A DNA stretch of 64,000 nucleotides from Limnomonas spitsbergensis (GCA_037349105.1 JAYJMM010000102.1:2170001-2234000); one strand, 5' to 3'; numbered from the stretch's first letter, positions 36,544 to 47,406 are shown. Made by a program: numbers and translations. The notes: generated by a model not told the origin, from the letters alone.

Positions 36544-39500
36544 CGCTCCTGTGCCTCCCACAATGTCGATGCGCATGGCCGTCACTCCATAAGCGGTTGT
36601 GAAGGCTGGGCCCAGAGGGTTGGCCGCCGCCGTCTTCTCGGGGGAAGCTGCCGTGAAGGTGGATGCCGCAACCAGGAACTTGGCGACAGCCACCTCGAGG
36701 ACTGGCACGGATTCGGGGGTGTCTGCGATGATCTTTGTCGTCACGACGATGGAACCTGGCACGGGATCGCCAACCATTGCCACCTGTACATGCAACAGTG
36801 TTTCATTTAGGGTTCGTCAGGCTGACCTCAATTGACCGCTGGGCAGGACCATGGGCCGTTGGAAACCAAACCTGTGTGTTGATTTGTTGAAGTCAGGCTG
36901 AGCTCAGGCCAAAGGATGGGGGAGGGGGGGCATGTTGGCCTGCTCATTGTTATGCTGCATCATAATGGAGCTCAAGACAACTCGTGATGACAGGTCGCAC
37001 ATGCCTCTTGTGGCATCAGAGACCTTCTACAAGTGGCTGCTGGACAGCCACCTCATAAAAATATATGTTGACCTAACCTTGACTAGCCTACAGTCGGTGG
37101 CCCAAGCAGCAGGGCTTGCTGAACCATGCATGGCCCCACCTCTGTAGGCCATGACGTTGCTGAAGTGCAGCTCAATCGCACTTCAGCAAGTAGGGGTTTT
37201 GCAAACATCCTAAATCCTTAACCCTTAACCCTAAATCCTTAACCCTAAATCCTGAACCCTAAATCCTTTTGAAGTGCAGCACAATCGCACTTCAGCCGGC
37301 AGCCTCAATATTTGAGTCTTTGTTACCGGTATGGACCCTCCATTCATTCCAACAATTTAGTGATGAAATGTTTTTAGCCATACACCAAACCAACTTTGAA
37401 CCATGTGACTTAGCATCATCTAGCCTCGGATATAGACCAGGAATCCAGGATGCAGGCCACACGCATTTGCTAAAATTTGAGCCCTGGAGCCAGGCATTGC
37501 CTCCCCACCCCCTCCCACTGCACACCTGGACCCATCAGCATCAAACCTTGGCTGGCCTGCCTTGTCAACTCACTTGATGGCCCGCTTTGCTGAGGACTGA
37601 GGCCTCGGCGTTGCCTCTCCCCCCATGCCACACACCTAACTGCAGGTGGCGCAGGTTTTTTGGGGGTTGGGCAGCCGGCCTCCCCCTTTGTGAAGTCCAA
37701 GCTAAAGAGGGTCCACCCACCTGATGCTCCGCTATGCCCAGGGCCGTAGCCATAGCATTGATGTACTGCTGCTTGAAACCCGTCATGGCGTAGGGGGTGG
37801 ACAGCAGCGTATTGAAGTCAGCCTCCAGCGTATTGTTGAATATCCAGGAGCTCACTTCATCTGGTGGCGGCACTGTGATGTCAGGCTCGGCGGGGGGATC
37901 CTCAACGGGAGGGGGAGCCGTTGTGGGCGCAGTCGTGGTATTGGATGCCGATGGATCCACGACGGGAGCGGGAGTGGATGCAGTTGCGTTACTGGTTGCC
38001 GGGGGGACCACAGCAGGCGCTGTGGTGGGAGGAGTTTCGTTATTGGTTGCCGAACGCTCCTCGATGGGAGTGGGAGCAGCAGGATCATCATCATTATTAT
38101 CATTATTATTATCATTATTATTATCATTATTATTATCATTATTATTATCATCATTATTATTATTATTATCATTAGTACTATCATTATTACTATCATAATT
38201 ATTATTAATTTATTATCATTATTATCATCGTTATTAGCATCATCAGTTTCCTGCTGCGACTCTGTTTCTTCACCTGTCGCCGCGGGACTGGGCTGTGCTG
38301 TGGGCGTAGGGGCTGGTTTGGTACTGGTGTTCGCAGGCTGCGGCGTGGGACCAGACGCGATCGGGAGGGGTGGGGGCGCTGGAGGAAGGGAGGTGGGGGC
38401 GGGGACTGTAGGAGGCACTACTGCCGGCTGGGTGGCTGGCGCTGCGGGAGGAGTGCCTGGGGACAGGGTCAAGACGATGAGCAGTGAGTGCAACAGCTCG
38501 GGCATCCTAAATGACTACCGGTATGTGAGGACTTTTGTTTGAATATTCCTTAAGACTGGAATTCTCGTCTGTTTCGAGACGTATTCAAAATTTTCCCGAG
38601 GTTTTAGTGGCGGCAAAGTCCTGTATGCCCCCTTGCCCATGGAAGGATGTAGAATACGGTTCACAGAAATCAGGTGCAGAGCAGCACGCATAACAAATAC
38701 GGCATCCGAAATGACAGCAAGAGGAATGTTATTATATGAACACTTCTGCAACCCATGCTACATGGGTCTTTGCCTCCATCTGGCCCCCCAGGCCATCAGG
38801 GGCTCAGCAGGGAGGGTACCTCTGGCGCATGCCCCTCGTGCTTCGAAGCACCAGAATTCTGGTCCCACATCATCGCAATCAGGCTGCAGAATCTTGGACT
38901 TATACTTGGGCTGGGCCTCCAGCCGCATGCCCTCCAGAGACCTAGGCTCTGTGATAATGCAACATGGCAGAAGGCTGCTGACAAATGAACAGGGGACACC
39001 AGTGATTTTCAGGTCCTCTCTCCCTCTTCCTCTCTCCCTCTTCCTCTCTCTCCTCCACCCCCTCTCCCTCTTCCTCTCTCCCTCTTTCTCTCTGTCCTCC
39101 CCCCCCTCTCCCTCTTCCTCTCTCCCTCTTCCTCTCTCTCCTCCCCCCCCTCTCCCTCTTCCTCTCTCCCTCTTCCTCTCTCCCTCTTCCTCTCTCCCTC
39201 TTCCTCTCTCCCTCTTCCTCTCTCCCTCTTCCTCTCTCCCTCTTCCTCTCTCCCTCTTTCTCTCTCCCTCTTCCTCTCTCCCTCTTCCTCTCTCCCTCTT
39301 CCTCTCTCTCCTCCCCCCCTCTCCCTCTTCCTCTCTCCCTCTTCCTCTCTCCCTCTTCCTCTCTCCCTCTCTCTCCTCCCCCCCCTCTCCCTCTCCCTCT
39401 TCTCTCCCCCTCTTCCTCTCTCTCCCCCCCCCTCTCCCTCTCCCTCTTCCTCTCTCCCTCTTCCTCTCTCCCTCTTCCTCTCTCTCCTCCCCCCCCTCTC

Positions 39501-42196
39501 CCTCTTCCTCTCTCCCTCTTCCTCTCTCTCCTCCACCCCCTCCCCCTCTTCCTCTCTCCCTCTTCCTCTCTCCCTCTTCCTCTCTCCCTCTTCCTCTCTC
39601 CCTCTTCCTCTCTCCCTCTTCCTCTCTCCCTCTTCCTCTCTCCCTCTTCCTCTCTCCCTCTTCCTCTCTCCCTCTTCCTCTCTCCCTCTTCCTCTCTCTC
39701 CTCCCCCCCCTCTCCCTCTTCCTCTCTCCCTCTTCCTCTGTCCCTCTTCCTCTCTCCCTCTTCCTCCCCCCCCCCCCCCCTCTCTCCACCCCTCTCTTCC
39801 TCTCTCCATTCTCACCCCCTCTCTCACATGCGCCTACACCGCAGGTATTGTTGACGAAGAAAGTCGAAGACGTCTGGCGGTAAGAGTCAGACAAAGCTTG
39901 GCTACTGGTGACGGTGACGACCAGAGGGGAATCTGAAGTGGAGCGTTAACACGTCAGACTTCGGAATTCAAATTTGACAGCACTGGTTTCAGTCCTTCAG
40001 TATTTCCAAGCCACTTTTTCAGTTTCAGAAGTCCGACTCAGGCTGGGGCAATGGGAAACATGACATTTTGAATTGCAGTGCCTAATGGCATAATGTAACC
40101 ATGAAAAGGTGGGTGGCTTGCCTGCCTAAATAATAAGCTCAGCAGCCATGCAAGAGAAAACCTGAAATCAGTTGGAACAGCAGAACCTTCATGCTGACAA
40201 CCATGATCAAAAACCTCTCTATCTAATTCACATCCTGCCTCTCAAAATCACGCCCCACAAGGACCATCAGATCCATTCCTGCCACCGCCTATGAATCACT
40301 TGCCTGCGGTTGCGTTGATACACGGCAGGATGAGTGAAGTGCTCAGTGACTGTGTGGCTCTACCACTGGTGCTCACGGCCCTATTTTGGCTTTTGTCATC
40401 ATCATTCAGCAGCAGGTGGGGAACAGAGGGAGGGCATGTCAGCACCGGCCAGGTATTGAGTGGCCACTGACCAGCTTCCAACCTGAAGAATCAGGTCTTG
40501 AAGACCTTGCCAGCCTGCCTGATAAAATCAGCTCATCAAGAGATCCAGCTGAAGGAGAAAGAACCCTCAGTTCTGTCATCTGATAGGTGGAATTTGAATA
40601 TCTTGGACCCGCGCTAATCTAGGTAGGTTATGCACCTAGGTTGATAATTGGCCCGGGTAAGCAAGAAAGACTACGCACTCCGCTGACGCATGGCGTCAGG
40701 ACCGCTCGACCCACAGCAGTTCTATCCCGAAGGATAGCCCGCTCACGACATTCTACATTTCTACGGCCCAGGTACAATCTGATCATTGGCGCCTGAATAA
40801 TAGCACCTAAGTAACATACAATTCGAGAGGGGCCACAAAGGAAGGAGGACAGCAGGGCTCCAGCAGTCACCCCTGATCCTGTATGAGCAATTGAGCAGCA
40901 GATTGGGGCTCCTGACATCAGAAGAGTTTCCCATTTGGGATGGCCTAATGGCCTGAGACCCTGGCCTGAGACAGAGATTGATGAGACCCATTGCACCTAA
41001 TTGTGAACTAAGTGCAAACCATAATGTAATTCATCGTACCATTTCAGTCTGTCGTTGGCGTTGGCCGCGCCCATTACGCCGAATGATGCGGTCACGAGAG
41101 CTTCCCTTGACTGCTGGCCTCCGTAAGAGACCTGGCAGAATTCAAATTGAAAACATAGTGAGTTCTTCATGTGCTGAACACGCTGACTCAGCGATGTTGT
41201 TTTAGTTTCTTCCGTCTTGTGTAGGAGTACAGGACTATCAGCAGTCAGTGCTGGCTAGGTGCAAAATACGGATCTGTTACGTCCTTGTGTGGGCTTCATT
41301 GAGCAAGTACCAGTGCCATTTGTCAAGAATTTCGCTGAAGTGGACCATGGCTTGATTTTTGTTTCACACTCAATTGTTTTAAGGTTAAGGCATAGTATGG
41401 TACTGTGTGAAGCTGTGAATGGGACAGCAACTGCTGAACTGCATAGTTTGGATTGATACTGTTGACAGCCTGAGGGACTTGTAGGACTTGTGCTCTACTC
41501 CGAGTAGTCCAACTTGGAGTCCAAGGCTAAGTTGAACATGCAACCACAGCCTGCTATTACCACCCAGGAGGACTGAGGTTTGGCAGCTATGGCAGCCTCA
41601 AAATTGATTTGGACCCCTTCATCAACAGTATGCCCTCACTTTAAGATTGTATGTGCCACCCGGGCAAACCACTGGCTGGCCGCTGGCTGTTGTGATGAGA
41701 GGATCGCCAGAGGGGGCGGTCAGCTCGATCGATATGAGCCTGCGCCATGCAAATGGTGGATTGAGGAAGGAGGGATCACAATGCTTCGCCCTTTCCACAC
41801 ACCTTGAATGGGATCTCATCACGAGAATCTGAGGGGAGAAGGCCAAGCAGAGTTCAAAACGGCAAGCAACAGTCTGCCAGGCTTCCTGCTGGTGTTCATG
41901 ACCTATCGCTCGCTTGCTTGCCGCTCCTGGGATGCATACTGCATTCAGGTCACATCAGTCGTGACGGCGACTTGCTTCCCTTAGGTAGGTGCGCCATCCC
42001 GGCATGTGCGCCATTCCTGCACTCACGGATCCGGGACGGGTTGCCTGTGTTTGCCGTAGGTCCTGGTGGGGTGGCTCAAGCAGCTTGTCGCGAATCGGTT
42101 GACGAAGTCTACGGGTTCGGCGACAGCGCCGGGAACGTGCAGTGAAGCTATGACAAGCAGCAGACAGGAGGCGGACAGCAGGCGACGAACATGCAT
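36544..42196 (-). CDS. Copy B exons 1-6: signal peptide to SEA-like segment
   Basis: The start I prefer is the ATG at 42196 (MHVRRLLSASCLLLVIASL), a clean signal peptide; upstream in-frame ATGs would bury it. Exons 2-4 give LISIELTAPSGDPLITTASG, VSYGGQQSREALVTASFG and LSTSLILPCINATAG. Exon 5a ends GVGA-C, with the Cys codon completed by exon 5b, matching NATCAVGAC of copy A. Exon 5b encodes a Pro/Ala/Thr-rich stalk interrupted by Asp/Asn or Ile runs from the microsatellite, then SSWIFNNTLEADFNTLLSTP. Exon 6 is 240 bp, as in copy A. Confidence 0.65.
37200..37270 (+). repeat. Interstitial telomere-like repeats
   Basis: About six units of (AACCCTAAATCCTT)-type sequence, a degenerate form of the plant/algal CCCTAAA repeat, lie in the intron between exons 5 and 6 of copy B. 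The array is followed by a duplicated AAGTGCAGCNCAATCGCACTTCAGC palindrome-like element on each side (37168-37195 and 37271-37297). Confidence 0.7.
38084..38245 (-). repeat. ATT/ATC microsatellite inside copy B exon 5b
   Basis: An imperfect (ATT)n(ATC)n tract of about 160 bp. On the coding strand one frame reads Asp/Asn runs, another Ile/Met runs, and the third is full of stops. The frame entering from upstream (DDANNDDNND) and the one leaving (PAAPTPIEERS) differ, so this is where the reading frame of copy B is lost. Confidence 0.9.
39013..39825 (-). repeat. 0.8-kb polypurine/polypyrimidine tract
   Basis: The tract is built of TCTCTCCCTCTTCC-type 12-bp units with C-runs; the coding (minus) strand is all purine. 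It forms most of the extra intron of copy B (39827-38457). Donor GCAT|GTGAGA and acceptor GTCCCCAG|GCACT join to a TGC codon, matching the Cys of copy A. Such mirror-repeat tracts can form triplex DNA (established knowledge). ORFs of up to 416 codons across it are composition artefacts. Confidence 0.9.
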
Positions 42197-42944
42197 GCCG
42201 AATTGAGGCAATGAAAATGAGCCTTGGAATCGCATGTCGGAAAATATATCGAGACGGGTAAGTTCACAACATAAGACACCTTGCAAAAATGAGGATTCTG
42301 ATTTTTAAACCTTAAGTGCGCCTGGGTGATGACTGGCTCTCGTCAATTCCGAGGCACGCCCCTCAAGCTGGATGCTCTACTCATTACATGAACAAAAGGA
42401 ACTAGGATGCCAAACTTAGACAAGACAAAAAAGGAACAAGAAAGTAAAGTTCGGCTGGCACACAAAGTGTGCTGCTACGGATCCCTCCCAAGCTACAGCA
42501 GACCTGGTCTGACGCGTGGGCCTGACGCGACGTTTGCCTCGTGTCAAGCTTCCCGAGTGTTGAATTCCCGAGTATGAACTGAGAAGGTACTGCGGCACGC
42601 GGGCAGCCCAAGTCAAATTGTGTTGCGACGGTCCTTCGCCTGATTGCCACGAGGAGCCAAGGCTATCGCGTCTTACTTATCTAGTCGAGCTGCATGTTGG
42701 ACGCAGTTGAGTTCGAGGACTCATTGATAATTCAATTCGAAGTTCACTGTGTCTCGCGGGCCCGCGCGCGGGTGGCCCCTGGTATGCGTGGCAACTGAAC
42801 ATCTGCATCACTCAGTGTAGACCATGCACCCTTGCTTAAGAAAACACGCTTCAGAAAGGAAGCGGCGGATGGGAAGATCATAATCTTTGAAGATGACTTA
42901 TCCCCCTTTCCGAGTTACTTAACCAAATCTCATATGTCGTGAGC

Positions 42945-43090
42945 TCGCCATTCAACTTTCCCCTGCAGATTTCCCCCCCTTTGCAAGACTGGGTCTTGCC
43001 CCTGCAAATTTCTGCCACCGGCAGGTATCGAACTCGCGACCTCCGCTTGATCAGTCTCGTCGGAGCTAGGCTTAAAGCAACTGATACCCG
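42945..43090 (-). mobile_element. tRNA-derived SINE-like sequence
   Basis: Read on the minus strand, an A-box-like TAGCTCCGACGAG (43068-43056) is followed about 20 bases later by GGTCGCGAGTTCGATACC, which contains a B-box-like GAGTTCGATAC (43035-43025). This is the internal RNA polymerase III promoter layout of a tRNA. The acceptor stems do not pair, so it is not an intact tRNA, and a tRNA-unrelated body follows. A SINE head is the best reading; one copy cannot prove it. Confidence 0.4.
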
Positions 43091-43107
43091 TACGGCATTA
43101 CTCATGG

Positions 43108-43460
43108 GCGTTTAGTTTGGGTGGGTGGCCGGCGAGAGACGTCATAGCCGCGCAGCGCATAATGTGAATTAGCTTTTCGAATACGTATCGCATACACCCG
43201 ACGTCGAGTAAATATAACCACATTGATAATGCGCTGCTTTTGATCGAGGCCGCCCTTCTGCTTGCGGCGGAACTGCGTAGCAACCCAGGCCGTGCATGCC
43301 GAGCGTCGCCACTCGTTTCGCTATGTACCATGGGTGGTTGGCCGGCGACAGATGTCATCGTCCCCAATTCGCAGCGAGTGCAATACATTTTCGAATACAC
43401 ATCGCCTACACCCGACGTTGAGTGCATTAGAATCATATTGTTAATGCGCAACTTTTGATC
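43108..43460 (+). repeat. Diverged direct duplication (~140 bp)
   Basis: Segments 43108-43243 and 43318-43460 share GGGTGGTTGGCCGGCGA, then TTTTCGAATAC, CACCCGACGT and CTTTTGATCG in the same order. No terminal inverted repeats or coding content were found. Confidence 0.65.
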
Positions 43461-43697
43461 GCCTGTCCGGTGCCTGCTGAGCGTCGTGACTCGTGAGCCG
43501 TCCAGGCCGGCATAGTAGGTTCTGGGGCGTTTTTTCCCCTGGGCACCCTTTTTTTACAGTCTCTCATGAAGGAGATCCCTAATAAAGCATCTGTCTGCCT
43601 GTCGGGTCAAAGTCTCTATAGTAGCGGACGTAGATACTAAGGCACTCGGGAGGTCCCGCCAGGTTCCCGTGTGAAGCGTAGCGGAATGTCATGGATA

Positions 43698-43990
43698 CTT
43701 TTCTGGCAGCGGCATAGACCTTTCAATAGCTTTTGCTGATCCTGTCTGGCCCCACGGTTTTCTGGCAGCGGCATAGAGCTTTCAGTAGCTTTTGCTGATC
43801 CTGTATGGCCCCACGGATTTCTGGCAGCGGCATAGAGCTTTTAGTAGCTTTTGCTGATCCTGTATGGCCCCACGGATTTCTGGCAACGGCATAGAGCTTT
43901 TAGTACCTTTTGCTGATCCTGTCTCGCCCCACGGATTTTTGGCAGCGGCATAGAGCTTTCAGTAGCTTTTGATGCAACAACCTGTTGTTG
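43698..43990 (+). repeat. 59-bp tandem repeat, five copies
   Basis: The unit contains TTTCTGGCAGCGGCATAGAG, TTTCAGTAGCTTTTGCTG and ATCCTGTATGGCCCCACGG. Copies differ by a few bases. It lies just left of element X, with a CCCTAAA-like degenerate stretch at 44015-44150 between. Confidence 0.85.
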
Positions 43991-44268
43991 TTCCTCTCTG
44001 GCCCCGTCCACTTCACCCTCAAACCCCAACCCCTAAATTAGCCCCTAAACCTATAATCCCTGAAGTAGCCCATAAACCCTATAAACCTGAACTAGCACAT
44101 CAACCCTATAAACGCTGAACCAGCCCCTAAACCCTATCAAACCTATGGCGTTGGGACTACCATGCCCAGAGCACATGAATGGGTTTACCTGATGTGGTTG
44201 GCCCACGGTGGGTAAGCCACGCTATGAAATAATGGGTCTACCATGGTGAGGTCATGTAGCGTGGGTGT

Positions 44269-44926
44269 TGTCACAGTATATTACCGTATACGTGACAGAA
44301 CCGTTTAGGCCGCAGTTAGCGGCCGCGGAGCCTCCGCAGCTTATCTGCGGAGTCTCCGGATTTGAACTGAGACCTAGAAACCCGCTTACGCAGGGTGATT
44401 TAGCATAATCTGTACTCTGAATTGGGCCTGCCGGGTCCCTGTATCCCGGCAATTGCCTAATCTACTACTTTTGTCCCTTTTGAAGGACAGGCCTCTGGTG
44501 TAAAGAGTATAGGCCTAGCTCTCACGGATACTAGTAGCCCTTGCTCGCCACTAAGTCAGTACCTTACACTTCAGTCAAGTCTAGCACCACGGAAAGTGGT
44601 GATAGCATAAGCAAGTGACAAGCGAGCCCCATCCATATCACTGGACATCCCCAGCCGACGCGATCTACGGAGCTCGCCCTGAAGAGCACGCGACCTACGG
44701 TGCCGATCCCTGACTACTCGTCCATCGGAGACGACTAATCAGGCAAGCAGTCCCAAGCAGATATTCACCTAAATAGACCAGGAGGCGCAAAGCCGACCAG
44801 GAGCTCTCGGCGTACCAGCTTCCAGCTGAGTCCGCCCGGCGACAAAACCCACGGACAAAGTCACCTCCGTCGCCGTTCCTTCGCAACCCCGAGCATCCCC
44901 GCTCTCAGTGTCCTTCAAAAGGGACA
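44269..44926 (+). mobile_element. Element X, left LTR (658 bp)
   Basis: Bases 44269-44529 (261 bp) are identical to 62407-62667. The match starts at TGTCACAG and stops abruptly at CGGAT in both. In the right copy the stop is explained by insertion of element Y, so the LTR should continue to about 44926. There it ends GGGACA, giving TGTC...GACA termini. A primer-site-like TGGTATTGCAGCC follows after four bases. Near its start the LTR holds strong hairpins, for example GGAGCCTCCGCAG / CTGCGGAGTCTCC at 44327-44357. Confidence 0.65.
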
Positions 44927-44930
44927 AAAG

Positions 44931-44948
44931 TGGTATTGCAGCCTGATC
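44931..44948 (+). promoter_or_regulatory. Element X candidate primer binding site
   Basis: TGGTATTGCAGCCTGATC follows the proposed LTR end. It begins like the common initiator-tRNA-Met site (TGGTATCAGAGC) but departs after seven bases, so the priming tRNA is uncertain. Confidence 0.4.
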
Positions 44949-45775
44949 AGCTGCTTGCCAACGAGTTCCTCGCTGAGGGAAGCTAAGCTTGTCTGACCTG
45001 GAATATTTTTTTGAATTGTTCGCCTTGGACAGCTTGAAAAAGCACCTCTATCTGTCGCTGCATTCTGCTTGGGCTTTTCGCGCCAAATTAGATCTTGCAA
45101 ACTCCAGCTGTGAAGAGCCTTGGGGAGAAGCTCGAAGATCCAGTTGTGGAGTTATAAACCCAGCTTGATTCCCTGTGCATTGAGCGTGGCAGCTTAGTGT
45201 TGAGTCCAGGAGAGGCTTGAAGAACTGGCTGGGGATTTATCCTGCAGATAATTACCTGTATGACTGCAGATTGAGATCAGGTGGATCCAATCTTTCATGA
45301 TTGACAGAAGTGAACTTGTGGATAGAACATCCAGGTTTGAAATTTTGTGGGTGTACCAAAGGATCCCCGCAGGACCGCAGAGCTGAACGGACACTACGCA
45401 AGAGGATACCTCCGCGTAGGACGCGAGACATCCACGCGGGACGTGTGCCATCTAGAAGCAGCCCAGCCAGCAAAGGTGGGAAGTACTAAAAAGGGCGAAG
45501 GAGGATTCCGCCAGATTAAAAATCAGCAAGCAGAAAAAAGGGCGAAGGAGGATTCCGCCAGATTAGAAATTAGCAAGCAGAAAAAAGGGCGAAGGAGGAT
45601 TCCGCCAGATTAAAATTAGCGAGCAGAAAAGAGGGCGAAGGAGGATTCCGCCAGATTAAAATTAGTGAGCAGAAAAGCAGAAAGGCGAGGCCTACCCAGC
45701 TTAATCCCATGAGCCAATAGAAAGGGACGCAGAGACCTAGGCAGTGGGCCAGAATACGTGACGCAGAAGAGGCTG
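44949..45775 (+). other. Element X leader with ~52-bp tandem repeats
   Basis: Four to five copies of a unit with GGGCGAAGGAGGATTCCGCCAG plus an A-rich tail lie at 45488-45690. No ORF of note precedes the X ORF start at 45776. Confidence 0.6.
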
Positions 45776-46355
45776 ATGAGAGTGGCAAGTGCTGCGCAGT
45801 GCGTTCAAAAGGAGAACGGGACGATGCCCCGTGGTGGAAGTCAGGTGATCAGGAAACCTGCAGATCTGCGGGCGGTGGGTGAAGCAAAAGCCGCCACTGC
45901 GGAATGGCCCCCAGTAAAAAGGAAGGAGGATCTGGCTCAGCCAATAGGGTGGAACAGGCTAGGGCAGTGGGCCACTGGAGTGTGGAAAAGTGTGTGTGAC
46001 GCAGAGCAGGCGGGGTTAAGCAGTCTGGCTGTGCCCCTGCAGCGCGCACCCTTGGAGGCATTGACCAGGTGTATGGAGCAGCCAGGTAATCAGGTGTCCC
46101 CCAACGGCTGGTCCATGTTTGATATCCTCAGCAGTGACAGTGAGCCAAGTCCCAGGCACCTGATCAACTGTATTACGGCAGAGAGTGCCGGCCCACCCAG
46201 GCAGGATAGCCTGGTAGCTAGCGAGCAGCTGCACCTGATCAACTGTATTACGGCAGAGAGTGCCGGCCCACCCAGGCAGGATAGCCCGGTAGCTAGCGAG
46301 CAGCTGCACCTGATCAACTGTGTTCCGATAGGGAATGCTTTTTCACCCAAACCAG

Positions 46356-46598
46356 TGACCGGTGGCTGCGAGCCAAGCCAACTGCAGGTGCAGGCGTCAC
46401 GGCTGGGTTTGCAGAGAGAGGCGGTTCCTGTGACACCTGCAGTGACCGGTGGCTGCGAGCCGGGCCAATTGCAGGTGCATGCGTCACGGCTGGGTTTGCA
46501 GAAGGAGGCAGTTCCTGTGAAAACTGTGGTGGCCGGTGGCTGCGAACCAAGCCAACTGCAGGTGCAGGCGTCACGGCTGTGTTTGCAGAGAGAGGCAG
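46356..46598 (+). repeat. 87-bp coding repeats, left block (3 copies)
   Basis: The unit includes GGCTGCGAGCCAGGCCAAC, TGCAGGTGCAGGCGTCACGG and GAGGCAGTTCCTGTGACACC. It continues after the Z insertion at 59063. Confidence 0.9.
46595..46598 (+). other. Target-site duplication of element Z, left (GCAG)
   Basis: GCAG precedes the Z terminus TGTCACGACG here and follows the other terminus GCCGCGACA at 59063-59066. Intact neighbouring repeats read GAGGCAGTTCCTG, so one GCAG is original. Four bases alone are weak evidence; the exact restoration of the X frame is the stronger argument. Confidence 0.55.
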
Positions 46599-47406
46599 TG
46601 TCACGACGTATGACTGCACCGTGCGTTTGACTGCGCCAACTGCTTTTTCGGTTGGAAGTTGTGTGTGAACCTGAACAAGTGTAGGTGCCGACTTAGAGGA
46701 TTCCGATCTGGGTCCTTTACTTTTTCTTTCTTACTTTGATCTCACGGCCTACAATAGACACCTAACGTTTCTAGCTATTGTTCCTGATTATCAATCTGCA
46801 AGTTAATCGTCAATCCAAGTCTTACTAAGGGGAAACTGGCAGAGCAACTAGGCCAACAGCGACTCTATAAGCAATCAACAAGTCTCCTGATACGAAGCTG
46901 GCAGAGCATCTAGGCCAACAGTCGACCATCAGCAGCAATTAGCGTTATTCCTGCCTCTTAACAAGGCATATCTCCAGTCTACAGCTGGATATTACCACCA
47001 ACCCACCATCACACCTCCAATCTACAGCCTTTCCTTTGGCTCCAAGTCGACCGTCTGATTTATCAGAGATATCTTCACTCATCAGAAGTCGCCAAGCAAG
47101 CGACTCATCACACAGATCAACGGCCACAATCGCCCAAGATCGTCCCAAGAACCCCATAAGTACCTCAAGTGTCGAGGCTTTACGAGATCTTGTCAACAGT
47201 ATCGAAGAAGTCCAGGTGAAGTAGCAAGAGCTATCACCTGTTATCGAGCTGATTTCACTGAGTTACAGCAGTGGATCGAGAAGCTCTTACTATAAGCTCT
47301 GTAAGAGTTTATTAGTACTTGTTTAAGAAAGAAAAAGTCCGACTAGTGTCACCTCTAGTCGACTGTAGCGGAAATCGGTCGTCCTAAAGCCGATAAAAAG
47401 GTGAAG
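46599..47406 (+). other. Element Z leader with duplicated 24-bp motif
   Basis: CTGGCAGAGCAACTAGGCC (46836-46859) recurs with one mismatch at 46898-46921; each contains a TGG start that could serve as a primer site. The leader holds several AT-rich stretches and no convincing ORF. The promoter probably lies here, but I cannot place it. Confidence 0.45.

Larger units (their letters stand above)
29213..42196 (-). pseudogene. DOMON-cytochrome b561 protein, copy B, probably frameshifted
   Basis: Exons from 5': 42196-42027, 41739-41640, 41131-41040, 40380-40304, 39932-39828 (5a), 38456-37721 (5b), 36783-36544, 35171-34982, 34615-34527, 33633-33535, 32993-32892, 32421-32308, 31809-31712, 31319-31177, 30288-30212, 30006-29833, 29422-29213 (stop TGA). 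All lengths outside exon 5 equal copy A or differ by multiples of three. Exon 5 is split by an intron absent from copy A. Exon 5b is 736 bp, where a length of 2 mod 3 is needed, so the frame is lost across an ATT/ATC microsatellite. The b561 and DOMON parts are otherwise intact, with all four heme histidines. Either the gene is a very young pseudogene, or the microsatellite length is wrong in the assembly. Exon 4 uses a GC donor. Confidence 0.75.
42197..44268. other. Gene-free spacer with repeats and SINE-like piece
   Basis: This lies upstream of copy B and left of element X. Beyond the items listed separately I see no gene. The promoter of copy B must lie just right of 42196, but no clear TATA box is visible. 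Confidence 0.45.
45776..46598 (+). pseudogene. Element X ORF, 5' part, interrupted by element Z
   Basis: The ATG is at 45776. After about 125 residues there are repeated HLINCITAESAGPPRQDS units (25-residue repeat, two to three copies). Then come three copies of a 29-residue unit, TGGCEPSQLQVQASRLGLQ plus REAVPVTPAV. At 46598 the sequence switches to element Z in mid-codon context (GAG GCA G|). The same frame and repeat resume at 59063. No known domain is visible. The role is unknown; it could be a gag-like or captured protein. Confidence 0.65.

Noticed and set aside
38633..39883. 416-codon + strand ORF and 378-codon - strand ORF over the CT/GA tract
   Set aside because: Pure simple-sequence translation (LPLSLFLS / RERGREEEGE); the tract is intronic in the exon chain of copy B.
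42402..42650. Minus-strand ORF upstream of copy B as an extra 5' exon
   Set aside because: The signal peptide at 42196 already gives a complete start and no matching sequence exists upstream of copy A.
43024..43068. Intact tRNA gene on the minus strand
   Set aside because: A and B boxes are present but no acceptor stem or anticodon stem can be paired.
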